Shown: in pieces, positions 1-5,900 of the stretch
Position numbering within the stretch: position 1 is the stretch's first letter
How the letters are laid out: the number at the start of each line of letters is the position of its first letter
NCBI GenBank assembly: GCA_020425885.1
Contig: JAGQRA010000361.1
Coordinates: forward strand, 1-5,900
Direction: 5' to 3'
Length of the DNA stretch: 5,900 nt
DNA from: Planctomycetota bacterium
Lineage (GTDB): Bacteria; Planctomycetota; UBA1135; UBA2386
The notes under the pieces: generated by a model
Databases searched by the model: none
Told to the model about the DNA's origin: nothing
The model's input: the letters and a program-made list of their open reading frames with translations, nothing else
Program-made: the position numbers and the translations under genes

Positions 1-436
1 CGGCGGCGAAGTGGGCGGGGGTCGAGCCGGCAGCGCCGGGGTTGAGGTCGCCGAGCAAGGTGGTGCCGGCGACGGTGCCGTCGGTGATCCACGGTTCGCG
101 CCCGAACCCCGGCACGTCGGCGGTGAAGACCAGCTGGTTGCCGAACACGGTCAGGTTCTCGGGCGCGGACGAACCGGTGCCGGCGTACAGGTCGATGACC
201 AGGCGGGTGCCGCTCGGCGTGCCATCCGTGACCCACAGCTCGCGGCCGTATTGGTTGGTGGCGGCGAAGTAGGCCTGGTTGCCGATCACCACGAACTCGG
301 TGATCGAACTGTCCGGGTTGCCGCCGACAGGCGCGAGCTGCACGTCTTGCAGCAGCGTCTGCGCGCGAAGGCTCGTCAGCGAGAGGAGGAAGAACGAGGT
401 CGTCGCGAGCAGCGCGACGCGGGGCGATGCGGTCAT
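1..436 (-). CDS. Secreted ELWxxDGT-repeat protein, N-terminal part (runs off the left edge)
   Basis: Reading leftwards from ATG at 436-434, the frame is open for 145 codons to the window edge. Residues 1-25 form a Sec-type signal peptide: basic Arg6, a hydrophobic core at about 7-23, and likely cleavage after LRA (24-25), giving a mature start QTLLQDV. Two copies of the family motif follow: ELWVTDGT (66-73) and EPWITDGT (114-121), 48 residues apart. Each is preceded by an N-Q-x-x-F-x-A type beta strand (53-58 and 100-106). This matches the ELWxxDGT repeat family of large exported proteins with predicted beta-propeller-like folds, common in planctomycetes and myxobacteria; their molecular function is not established. 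Full family members usually carry many more repeats, so most of the gene lies outside. No clear Shine-Dalgarno precedes the ATG, so the start rests on the signal peptide. It is transcribed divergently from the gene at 824. Confidence 0.88.
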   Translation of the reverse strand, partial: MTASPRVALLATTSFFLLSLTSLRAQTLLQDVQLAPVGGNPDSSITEFVVIGNQAYFAATNQYGRELWVTDGTPSGTRLVIDLYAGTGSSAPENLTVFGNQLVFTADVPGFGREPWITDGTVAGTTLLGDLNPGAAGSTPAHFAA

Positions 437-823
437 TTCGGCGAGGGTGTGGAACCGGGTGTCGAACCTGGAGATGGCCGAGGATTCTCGCCGATGGGCG
501 CGAGAGCGCCAGCCCCCGCGAGTGTCGATGCGGCGTGCCGCACCCGTTGGGAATGACCAGCTGGTGGGCAACCGGGGTCAATGACAGCACGGCCCGAGGA
601 AGCTGCGGCTGGGGCGCGCCGGCGAAGCAAGCCCCGAGGAGGCGTCGGATCAACGGTGCCAACGGTGCCGCAACCGCGGCCCACATTCGCCCCGCCATCC
701 GCACCGCCCGCCGGGGACTCGCTAGGATCCCGGCCACGGGCAGTCGGCATGTGGCGACACGGTCCGATCTCATCCCGGGACGAACGTTCACTCGCGTCGG
801 GTGACGGCACCGATGGCTTCGCC
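437..823. promoter_or_regulatory. Divergent intergenic region with weak promoter candidates
   Basis: These 387 bases separate two divergent genes, so both promoters should lie here. For the minus-strand gene, a TTGACC (-35-like, 5 of 6) reads from 581 to 576, followed 17 nt later by a poor -10 (GGTCAT, 558-553). A perfect 10-bp palindrome, ACCAGCTGGT (556-565), overlaps that -10. A small hairpin, GGCGC-GAGA-GCGCC (497-510), would lie in the leader. For the plus-strand gene, TAGGAT (723-728) is a 4-of-6 -10-like hexamer with no recognisable -35, about 96 nt before the ATG. A long plus-strand frame crosses the region, but its translation is Pro/Arg/Ala-rich and without recognisable domains, so I do not treat it as coding. 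All promoter calls are by eye and weak. Confidence 0.3.
652..669. repeat. 9-bp perfect tandem duplication
   Basis: The unit AACGGTGCC occurs twice back to back (652-660 and 661-669) in non-coding DNA between the divergent genes. It is probably a small slippage duplication. It could in principle be a paired protein-binding site, but nothing else supports that. Confidence 0.6.
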
Positions 824-2015
824 ATGAACAAGCGCCGACTCGTCCTCGGTTCTGTTGCCGCCGTCACGCTGCTGGTCATCGGTGCCGGAGTCGTCCAGGT
901 GCGGGCCGACGCCGCCTGGCGACAGATGCAGGCGACGAACCGCGCCGACGCCGAACGGCGGCTCGCGGCGCCCGTGACGACGGCGCCGCTCTGGGGCGAA
1001 GAGCACGAGGGTCGGGCCTTCGCTCACTATGGCCGGGCCATCGCCATGGCGCGCGAGTTCGAGAAGGTCGACCACGACGAGATCATCGCGTTGTTGCCAG
1101 CGCGCGTGCAGCTGATCCCGGCCTCGGCCAGCGCGCTGCGCCAGCGCTGGCGCCCGGGCGCTGCTCGAGCTGCGCGCCGGCGCGCATTGCCGCGATCGCC
1201 GGTCCGATCCGCTCACGCGGACACAGGCCGAGTCGCAGATCGTCGATCTGCTCGCCTCGCGCCAACTCGTGAACATGGCCATCGTCGAGTCCCGCGCGCT
1301 GCATCAGGCGGCCGACCATCGGCAGGCCGTCGAGTGGGCGCTCGACGCCACCACGCTCGGCATCGACCTGCAGCGCGACAGCAACCTCATCCACCAGATG
1401 ATCGGCACCGCGCTGGTCGCGATCGCCACCATGGAACCCTGGTCCGACGAAGCGCTGGCCAGCCTGCCGGACGAAGCCCGCAGCCTGCTCGAGGCCGGCC
1501 TGCAGCGGGCGGACTCGCAGTACCACGCCCGCGTCCAGCTCGCTGGCGAGCTGGCGTTCATGGCCGCCTACCTCGATCAGAACGTGGGGGCCGGCTTCGA
1601 CCTGCCCGCGCTGCAAGGGTGGCGCTATGGCTTCTCGACGCGCTGGATGACGGCCGACGCGTGGCTGCAACTGCACCGGGCGGCCGACCGGCTGAACTCG
1701 TCGAACGAACGGTGGTCCGAGCGCAGGCGCCTGATCGAAGCCGTGGTCGGGTCGGAAGGCAACGCGGCCAATCCGGTGCTGGCGATCATGCTGCCCAACC
1801 TGGTCGCCGCGGAATGCAACCTGCGCGACACGCTCACCCAGCTGCGCATGCTGCGCCTGGCCGTGGCGCTGCACGGCGGCCGCGGCGCAACCCTCCAGGA
1901 CCCGCTCGGCGACGGCCCGCTGAGCGTCACCGTCGATGGCCGGACGAGCACGATCTCGAGCGTGGGCAAACGCCACGACGCCCCGCTGACCCGCACCGTC
2001 GTCCGCGTCGACTGA
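824..2015 (+). CDS. Membrane-anchored or exported protein of unknown function, disrupted by a frameshift
   Basis: I do not recognise a named family. From ATG 824, residues 1-28 (MNKRRLVLGS, then a hydrophobic run to about residue 25) form a signal peptide or N-terminal anchor. The rest would lie outside the cytoplasm and looks mostly alpha-helical, for example AFAHYGRAIAMAREFEKV and the stretch around LQRDSNLIHQMIG. The frame starting at 824 carries sensible protein to about 1156 (RQRWRP), then turns Arg/Pro-rich. The next frame (1158 onward, ALLELRAGAHC) continues sensibly through QIVDLLASRQLV to TGA 2013-2015. Removing one base within CCCGGG at 1153-1158 joins both parts into about 396 residues. 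An automated caller may report only 1269-2015 (GTG start). The ATG is chosen because it begins the hydrophobic leader; no good Shine-Dalgarno is visible. The gene ends 11 bp from the convergent rlmL. The lesion may be a sequencing error or a true mutation. Confidence 0.7.
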
Positions 2016-2026
2016 TGTCGTCGGAC

Positions 2027-3166
2027 TCAGCGCGCGTCGCCGAGTTCGTAGCGCAGCCAGCGGCACTCGATCGGGCCGTTGCGGACCGGGTGCTTGCGGC
2101 TGCTGCGCAGGCGCAGCTCGCGCGTCAGCTCGGGCGCGCCGCACAGCACGTAGGCGACCGCGCCTTGGCAACGCTCGTGCAGGAACGTGCCGAGCGAGTG
2201 CCAGCTGGCATCGAGCTCTTCGGGCGAGTCCTGCAGGCGATCGCCGTAGGGCGGATTGGTGACGACCAGTTCGGGCCGCCGCGAAGGCACGTAGTCGCGG
2301 GCGTCGTAGTTGCTGAGTTCGATCGCGTGCTTCAATCCGGCCGCCGCGATCGCCTTCTGCGCGATCGACAGGGCGCCGGCATGGCGGTCGTTGCCGCACA
2401 GCCGAGGCATGTTGGCCATGCCCTTGTCGGCGCGTGCCTCGGCCTCGTCGTAGATCGCGCGCCAGGCGTCGAGGTCGACGTCCTTCCAGCGCTCGAAGGC
2501 GAAGCTGCGGCCGAGGCCCGGCGCGCGGTCGGTCGCGATCCACGCCGCCTCGACCAGGAACGTGCCCGAGCCACACATCGGATCGCAGACCGGCGCGTTC
2601 TTGTCCCAGCCGGTCAGCAGCAGCAGGCCCGCCGCGGTCGCCTCGTTGAGCGGGCTCTTGTGCTGGATCGCGCGGTAGCCGCGCTTGTGCAGCGGTTCGC
2701 CGCCGAGTTCGCGATAGAGGATCGCCTCGTCGCCGAGCAGCACCAGCTTGAGCGGCAGATCCGGGCGGTCGCGTTCGACGTCGGGGCGCCGCCCGGTGCG
2801 ATCGCGCAGCTGATCGCAGATCGCGTCCTTGGTGACGAGCACCGGGAAGCGCGTGTCGTTGAAGCAGCTGTCGCGCACGGTGCCGTCGATGGCGATCGTC
2901 TGCAGGTGGGTGATGCTCTCCGACCAGTCGACGGTCTGCACCAGCGCGTAGAGATCCTCGCGGTCTTGCACGCGACCGCGCGCCAGCTCCTCCTGGACCC
3001 GGATCCCCGAGCGCAGCCACAGGCAGGCCTTGTAGGCGATCGCCTTGTCGGCCGAGAACTCGCAGGCGCCGCGGCGCACGACGACCTTCGGCGAGCCGAG
3101 GTCGCGCAGTTCCTGGGCCAGCACCTCCTCGAGGCCGAGCGTGCAGGCGGCGTAGTAGCGGGCCAT
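2027..3166 (-). CDS. rlmL: THUMP-domain class I SAM-dependent RNA methyltransferase, RlmL type (23S rRNA guanine-N2)
   Basis: This 379-residue protein matches the YcbY N-terminal/YpsC family, which transfers a methyl group from S-adenosylmethionine to N2 of a guanine in 23S rRNA (G2445 in E. coli) in the cytoplasm. The N terminus MARYYAACTLGLEEVLAQEL is the typical family opening. A ferredoxin-like/THUMP RNA-binding region covers about residues 1-155. KRGYR (161-165) leads into the Rossmann methyltransferase domain. Motif I, DPMCGSGTF (195-203), binds SAM; an acidic residue follows in CGND (257-260); the catalytic motif IV is NPPYG (304-308), the signature of N2-guanine and N6-adenine methyltransferases. 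The length fits single-domain members; the second RlmK methyltransferase of the fused E. coli enzyme is absent. AGGA (3178-3175) sits 8 nt before ATG 3166. The start lies 1 bp after the stop of the NuoF-like gene, so the two are probably co-transcribed and translationally coupled. The exact target guanine is inferred from family only. Confidence 0.93.
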   Translation of the reverse strand: MARYYAACTLGLEEVLAQELRDLGSPKVVVRRGACEFSADKAIAYKACLWLRSGIRVQEELARGRVQDREDLYALVQTVDWSESITHLQTIAIDGTVRDSCFNDTRFPVLVTKDAICDQLRDRTGRRPDVERDRPDLPLKLVLLGDEAILYRELGGEPLHKRGYRAIQHKSPLNEATAAGLLLLTGWDKNAPVCDPMCGSGTFLVEAAWIATDRAPGLGRSFAFERWKDVDLDAWRAIYDEAEARADKGMANMPRLCGNDRHAGALSIAQKAIAAAGLKHAIELSNYDARDYVPSRRPELVVTNPPYGDRLQDSPEELDASWHSLGTFLHERCQGAVAYVLCGAPELTRELRLRSSRKHPVRNGPIECRWLRYELGDAR

Positions 3167-3167
3167 G

Positions 3168-4397
3168 TCAGCCGTCCTGCGTCGTGCCGGGACCGGCGGC
3201 GGCGGCGAAGTCGTCGGCGAAGCACGACAACGCGCTGATCACCGGTGCGGCCGCCATCTCGATCAGCGAGCAGTTGCCCTTCTTGCGCGAGAAGTCGGCG
3301 AGCTTGCGCAGCTTGGCGTCGTAGCCGGGCCCCTTGCCGGCCTGCACGGCGGTGAGGATGTGGACGAACTGGTTGGTCTGCATGCGGCACGGCGGGCATT
3401 GGCCGCATTGTTCGCGCATGAAGAACCCGGCGATCTCGAGCACGAGCGCGACGGTGTCGGTGGCGTCGTCGACGAGGCGGACGCCGCCGCAACCGGGCGA
3501 GGAGCCGAGCGGCCGCAGCGTCTCGTAGGCGATCGCGACATCGAGGTGCTCGGCGAGCAGGAAGCCCGACGACATCGCCGGCAGGATCGCGCGCAGCGTG
3601 CCGCGGCGCAGGCCGCCGCCCTTGCCCTCGATGAGGTCGCGCCAGGTCGCGCCGAACGCCAGCTCGTGGACGCCGGGATGGTTGACGGAGTCCGGCAACG
3701 TGAACAGCAAGGTGCCCTTGCTCTCGGCGGTGCCGATCGCCGCGAACGCCTCGGCGCCGTGCCGCGCGATCCACGCCACGTGCGCCAGGGTCTCGACGTT
3801 GTTGACCGTGGTCGGCTTGCCGAACAGGCCGGCCTCGCCGGGGAACGGCGGCTTCTTGCGCGGCTTCGCCGGCACGCCCTCGATCGCGTTGAGCGCCGCG
3901 GTCTCCTCGCCGGCGACGTAGGTCACCGGACCGAACGCGAGCTCGATCGGGAACGGCAGCAGGTCCGCCGCCGCGAGCTCGGCCAGCGCCGCCGCGGCCG
4001 CCGCGCGCTGCGCGGTCATGTCCTCGATCAGGTAGAGCCAGCCCTTGCTCGCGCCGGTGGCGAGCCCGGCGAGCAGCAGGCCTTCGAGCACGGCGTGCGG
4101 GTGATGGGCGACGAGGTGGCGGTCCTTGTCGCTGCCCGGTTCGTGTTCGCCGCCGTTGGCGACGACGTGCTTCTCCGCGGCGTCGCTCGCCGCCGCGAGG
4201 CGCCACTTCTTCGCCGTCGGAAAGGCCGCGCCGCCGCGACCGCGCAGGCCCGCGGCCTCGATCTCGTCGATCAGGGTCGCTCGGTCCTCGGCGGCGCGCC
4301 AGCGGGTGAGTCCCTGATAGCCGCCGCGTTCGCGGTAATCGGCCAGGGTCTCGGGAGTCGTGGTCGAGCGATCGGGCAGCAGCAGGGGCGGGGTCAC
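3168..4397 (-). CDS. NuoF-like NADH dehydrogenase flavoprotein (complex I 51-kDa/HoxF/FdsB family)
   Basis: The 409-residue protein has the architecture of the NADH-oxidising subunit of complex I and of related hydrogenase and formate dehydrogenase diaphorase subunits. Visible motifs in order are GLRGRGGAAFPT (50-61, FMN/NADH glycine-rich loop), NGGEHEPGSDKDR (81-93), VAGEETAALNAIEG (161-174), KPPFP and KPTTVNNVETL (182-204), an SLBB-like stretch (about 228-275), and a C-terminal 4Fe-4S region. All four cluster cysteines are present: C331, C334 and C337 in CGQCPPC, and C376 in GNCSL. NADH would pass electrons through FMN to this cluster. Complex I members usually read NADE where this protein has NGGE, so one FMN-site Asp is replaced by Gly83 while Glu84 is kept. 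No nuoE or nuoG is adjacent; the downstream partner is rlmL, 1 bp away. GTG 4397 is the only plausible in-frame start near the conserved N terminus. The frame stays open to 4835, but that part overlaps the divergent gene. Its electron acceptor is unknown. Confidence 0.88.
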   Translation of the reverse strand: MTPPLLLPDRSTTTPETLADYRERGGYQGLTRWRAAEDRATLIDEIEAAGLRGRGGAAFPTAKKWRLAAASDAAEKHVVANGGEHEPGSDKDRHLVAHHPHAVLEGLLLAGLATGASKGWLYLIEDMTAQRAAAAAALAELAAADLLPFPIELAFGPVTYVAGEETAALNAIEGVPAKPRKKPPFPGEAGLFGKPTTVNNVETLAHVAWIARHGAEAFAAIGTAESKGTLLFTLPDSVNHPGVHELAFGATWRDLIEGKGGGLRRGTLRAILPAMSSGFLLAEHLDVAIAYETLRPLGSSPGCGGVRLVDDATDTVALVLEIAGFFMREQCGQCPPCRMQTNQFVHILTAVQAGKGPGYDAKLRKLADFSRKKGNCSLIEMAAAPVISALSCFADDFAAAAGPGTTQDG

Positions 4398-4449
4398 GGC
4401 GGGCGATCGTAGGTCGATGTGATCACGGTTCCATCGCGCACCTCTCCTC
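4394..4449 (-). promoter_or_regulatory. Strong Shine-Dalgarno and mini-ORFs just upstream of the NuoF-like gene
   Basis: On the minus strand, GAGGAGAGG (4449-4441) is an excellent ribosome binding site. It lies 6 nt before ATG 4434, but that ATG reads only Met-Glu-Pro and then TGA (4425-4423). A second frame starting at GTG 4426 encodes ten residues (MITSTYDRPP). Its TGA (4396-4394) overlaps the GTG start of the NuoF-like gene as GTGA. The NuoF start itself has no Shine-Dalgarno. Either ribosomes load here and reinitiate at GTG 4397, or a consensus error hides a direct ATG 4434 start fused to NuoF. Confidence 0.4.
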
Positions 4450-4540
4450 GACGGGATCCGGGGTGCCAGGGCAGGGGCGGCGGTAGGGGGATTGACGGCG
4501 ATGGCAAGAGGTCGTCGCATTGCGGGCCTAGGAGAAACGA
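4398..4540. promoter_or_regulatory. Divergent intergenic region, with a plus-strand promoter candidate at 4492-4520
   Basis: These 143 bases lie between the NuoF-like start (4397, minus) and the oxidase-like gene start (4541, plus). On the plus strand, TTGACG (4492-4497, 5 of 6 to the sigma70 -35) is followed after exactly 17 nt by TCGCAT (4515-4520, only 3 of 6 to a -10). Transcription would begin near 4527, just before the GGAG ribosome binding site (4531-4534). If this promoter is real, the in-frame ATG at 4501 would fall upstream of the transcript start and could not be used. No convincing minus-strand promoter was found. Confidence 0.3.
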
Positions 4541-4543
4541 ATG
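4531..4543 (+). promoter_or_regulatory. Ribosome binding site and start codon that decide the frame of the oxidase gene
   Basis: GGAG at 4531-4534 lies 6 nt before ATG 4541, an ideal spacing. That ATG opens a sequence with a basic n-region and short hydrophobic core, whereas the ATG at 4501, already in the oxidase frame, gives a polar Arg-rich start unlike an export signal. The choice places the start in a different frame from the oxidase domain. Confidence 0.6.
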
Positions 4544-5900
4544 GGCCACATGAAGCACTGCGTGCGGGCCGCTGTGACGGCGGCCGTCCTGTCCTGTCCT
4601 GTCCTGAGGTGAGCTGTCGACCGGGACCGCAGAACTGCGACCCGGTGACGAGGGTCGTGCCGGCACCGCCGCCGGGCACGGTGTTCGTCGGTTCCTGGCG
4701 GCCGGCGTTTGCGCACCCCGCGCATGTCTGCAACCCGAACGCCCTGAACAGTGGGCCGTTGCCGGGGTTCAACACGGTGCATGCCTGTCTCATCCCGGTG
4801 GACCCGACGCTGCCATCGAACCCCAATGGTGGCAAGGTGCTCGTCTGGGATACGAGCAGGGTGCTGAGCTACTGCGCGTCACTGCCGGCCAATGGCGACT
4901 ACGTGCAGCGCTACGCCATCGTCGATCCGCAGACGCAGACGTTCCAGCTCGGCCAGTTCCTGATTCCCAATGCCGACGCGCCACCGGCGCATACGTCGCC
5001 ACCAGGGACGAATCAGAACGGATACCAGGGGCTCTTCTGCAGCGGGCACTGCTGGTTGCGCGACGGCAAGCTGCTCGTGGCGGGTGGCGACGACTGGAGC
5101 TTCCCGAACGCCCCTCCGAAGGTGGGCTACGTCGGCTCGCGACTCGTGTGCCTATTCGATCCGTGGGCGGCGACGATGAACACGCAATGGTCGGTGTTGC
5201 GGGAAACGGGGGTCGGCGGAACCCCGCCCTTCCCGCTCGTCCACCTGCAGCGGCGTCGTTGGTACCCGACCCTGGTTCGCCTCGCGGATGACCAGGACAC
5301 CGGGATCATCGCGGGCGGCGTGGAACACTGGGATACCTCCTCGAACTGGTACAACGACAACCCGATCGACTACGGGCCGCGGACCTATGAGGCAATTCAC
5401 ACGTGGAATCCCAACGCCCTACCTGCACGACAGGAGTTCCTGGTCGACAACCGCAACGGTATCGTCATCGGTGGAACTGCTCAGCCTGGCCTGTTCAGCG
5501 GTCCGACGCCGGCGTTTCCGGCAACTGAGTCGCTGTTCTACTACCCACGACTCCATCTGACGTCGAAGCACGCACTCGGCGGCGCATCGCTCTACGGCCT
5601 GACCTGGGCCGTGGCGTTCCCGTCCGACTCGACCTGGGTGGAGCACCTCCAGGGGCAGAACATGTGGCCAGGACCGCATCCCTCGCTGCCGTTCACGCCG
5701 TACCTGCTCGAGGAACCGTCGACGGTCCTGATGCCGAACTTCGCATCCTTGTTCGAGGATGTAATCGTCTCGATCGGCGGCGAAATCGGGCTCAGCCATA
5801 CCCAGGCTTCGATCACGAACGCGGTGCGACTGCTCGACACCAAGGCGATCAATCCGACCTGGACCCAAGGTCCGCCCATGTACTACCCGCGCAAGTTCCA
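4541..5900 (+). CDS. Galactose-oxidase/glyoxal-oxidase-like secreted beta-propeller protein, out of frame at a repeat tract and partial at the right edge
   Basis: The frame with codons at 4621, 4624 and so on is open from 4423 to the window end. It encodes a kelch-type propeller resembling radical copper oxidases (CAZy AA5), secreted enzymes that oxidise primary alcohols or aldehydes and release H2O2. Recognisable pieces are GGKVLVWDTS (codons from 4831), LFCSGHCWLRDGKLLVAGG (from 5032), RWYPTLVRL with IIAGG (from 5260), and IVSIGGEIG leading to PPMYYPRKF at the edge. The Cys at 5038-5040 aligns with galactose oxidase Cys228 and the Tyr at 5263-5265 with Tyr272, the cross-linked Tyr-Cys cofactor. 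The remaining copper ligands (Tyr495, His496, His581 equivalents) would lie beyond the window. The likely start, ATG 4541, encodes a leader (MGHMKHCVRAAVTAAVLSC) in another frame that ends at TGA 4610-4612, just after a (GTCCT)4 tract. Losing one repeat unit makes leader and domain continuous. Catalytic activity is therefore unproven, and the gene as written is interrupted. Confidence 0.75.
4586..4606 (+). repeat. Pentanucleotide simple sequence repeat (GTCCT)4 in the leader-coding region
   Basis: Four perfect GTCCT units (4586-4605) plus a fifth-unit G (4606) make a 21-base tract inside the probable signal-peptide codons. Each unit changes the frame. With 4 copies the leader runs into TGA 4610. 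With 3 copies it reads VLSCP and then continues GluVal into the oxidase-like domain; with 6 copies it reads VLSCP twice and is again in frame. Three units encode exactly five residues. Polymerase slippage could toggle expression. Confidence 0.85.

Noticed and set aside
711..733. Inverted repeat CCGGG...CCCGG near the candidate -10
   Set aside because: Five base pairs around a 13-base loop in GC-rich DNA is expected by chance.
2001..2026. Terminator hairpin between the convergent genes
   Set aside because: GTCCG and CGGAC could form a 5-bp stem, but the loop is long and no T-run follows on either strand. The gap is only 11 bp, so I do not call a terminator.
1083..3020. 645-codon open frame on the minus strand
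   Set aside because: Low-complexity Arg/Ala/Gly composition. Part overlaps rlmL in the wrong frame and part is antisense to the unknown plus-strand gene; no domain recognisable.
581..3238. 885-codon open frame on the plus strand spanning three regions
   Set aside because: Only 824 to about 1156 reads like protein. The rest is Arg/Ala/Gly-rich and lies antisense to rlmL or out of frame with the 1158-2015 coding part, a GC-driven shadow.
3165..4412. 415-codon plus-strand frame opposite the NuoF-like gene
   Set aside because: Antisense to a protein with intact catalytic and cluster motifs; its own composition is low-complexity and without motifs.
4501..4540. ATG 4501 as start of the oxidase-like gene, already in frame
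   Set aside because: It gives a polar Arg-rich N terminus with no export signal and lies between the candidate -35 and -10. ATG 4541 has a better ribosome site and a signal-like leader. It is kept as the main alternative if the repeat tract proves invariant at four copies.
4398..4835. N-terminal extension of the NuoF-like gene to an ATG at 4835
   Set aside because: It would overlap the divergent oxidase-like gene by about 300 bases. The extra residues match no family feature, and NuoF-type proteins begin close to the TPETLADYRERGG region.

Overview
This is a GC-rich bacterial window of ordinary protein genes. I see no rRNA, tRNA, CRISPR array or insertion sequence. An ELWxxDGT-repeat exoprotein, a galactose-oxidase-like exoprotein, a stand-alone NuoF-like flavoprotein and weak Shine-Dalgarno signals suit a large-genome environmental bacterium such as a planctomycete or myxobacterium. 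That placement is inference; no taxonomic marker gene is present.

Layout, left to right. Bases 1-436 (minus) hold the start of a secreted ELWxxDGT-repeat protein whose 3' end lies outside the window. Bases 437-823 are a 387-bp divergent intergenic region with weak promoter candidates and a 9-bp tandem duplication. Bases 824-2015 (plus) encode a membrane-anchored or exported protein of unknown function, with the reading frame broken near 1153-1158. Eleven bases further on, the convergent minus-strand pair begins. rlmL (2027-3166) is a THUMP-domain 23S rRNA guanine-N2 methyltransferase. Upstream of it, separated by 1 bp, is a NuoF-type NADH/FMN/4Fe-4S protein (3168-4397); the two form an operon read right to left. 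Bases 4398-4540 are a second divergent intergenic region. From about 4541 to the window end (plus) runs a galactose-oxidase/glyoxal-oxidase-like beta-propeller protein.

The most notable observation is at the start of that oxidase gene. The best-supported start (ATG 4541, GGAG 6 nt upstream) opens a signal-peptide-like sequence. That sequence enters a perfect (GTCCT)4 pentanucleotide tract at 4586-4605 and stops at TGA 4610. The oxidase domain lies in another frame, which becomes continuous with the signal peptide if the tract has 3 or 6 copies. This resembles the phase-variable pentanucleotide repeats in Neisseria opa leader sequences. As written, the copy number is OFF. A consensus error is the main alternative, because the window holds another apparent frameshift (about 1155) and an odd start region at nuoF (4434).

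Functionally, two genes encode secreted proteins, one encodes a probable membrane-anchored protein, and the operon pair combines a redox flavoprotein with an rRNA-modifying enzyme. Nothing in the sequence shows that these units act together.
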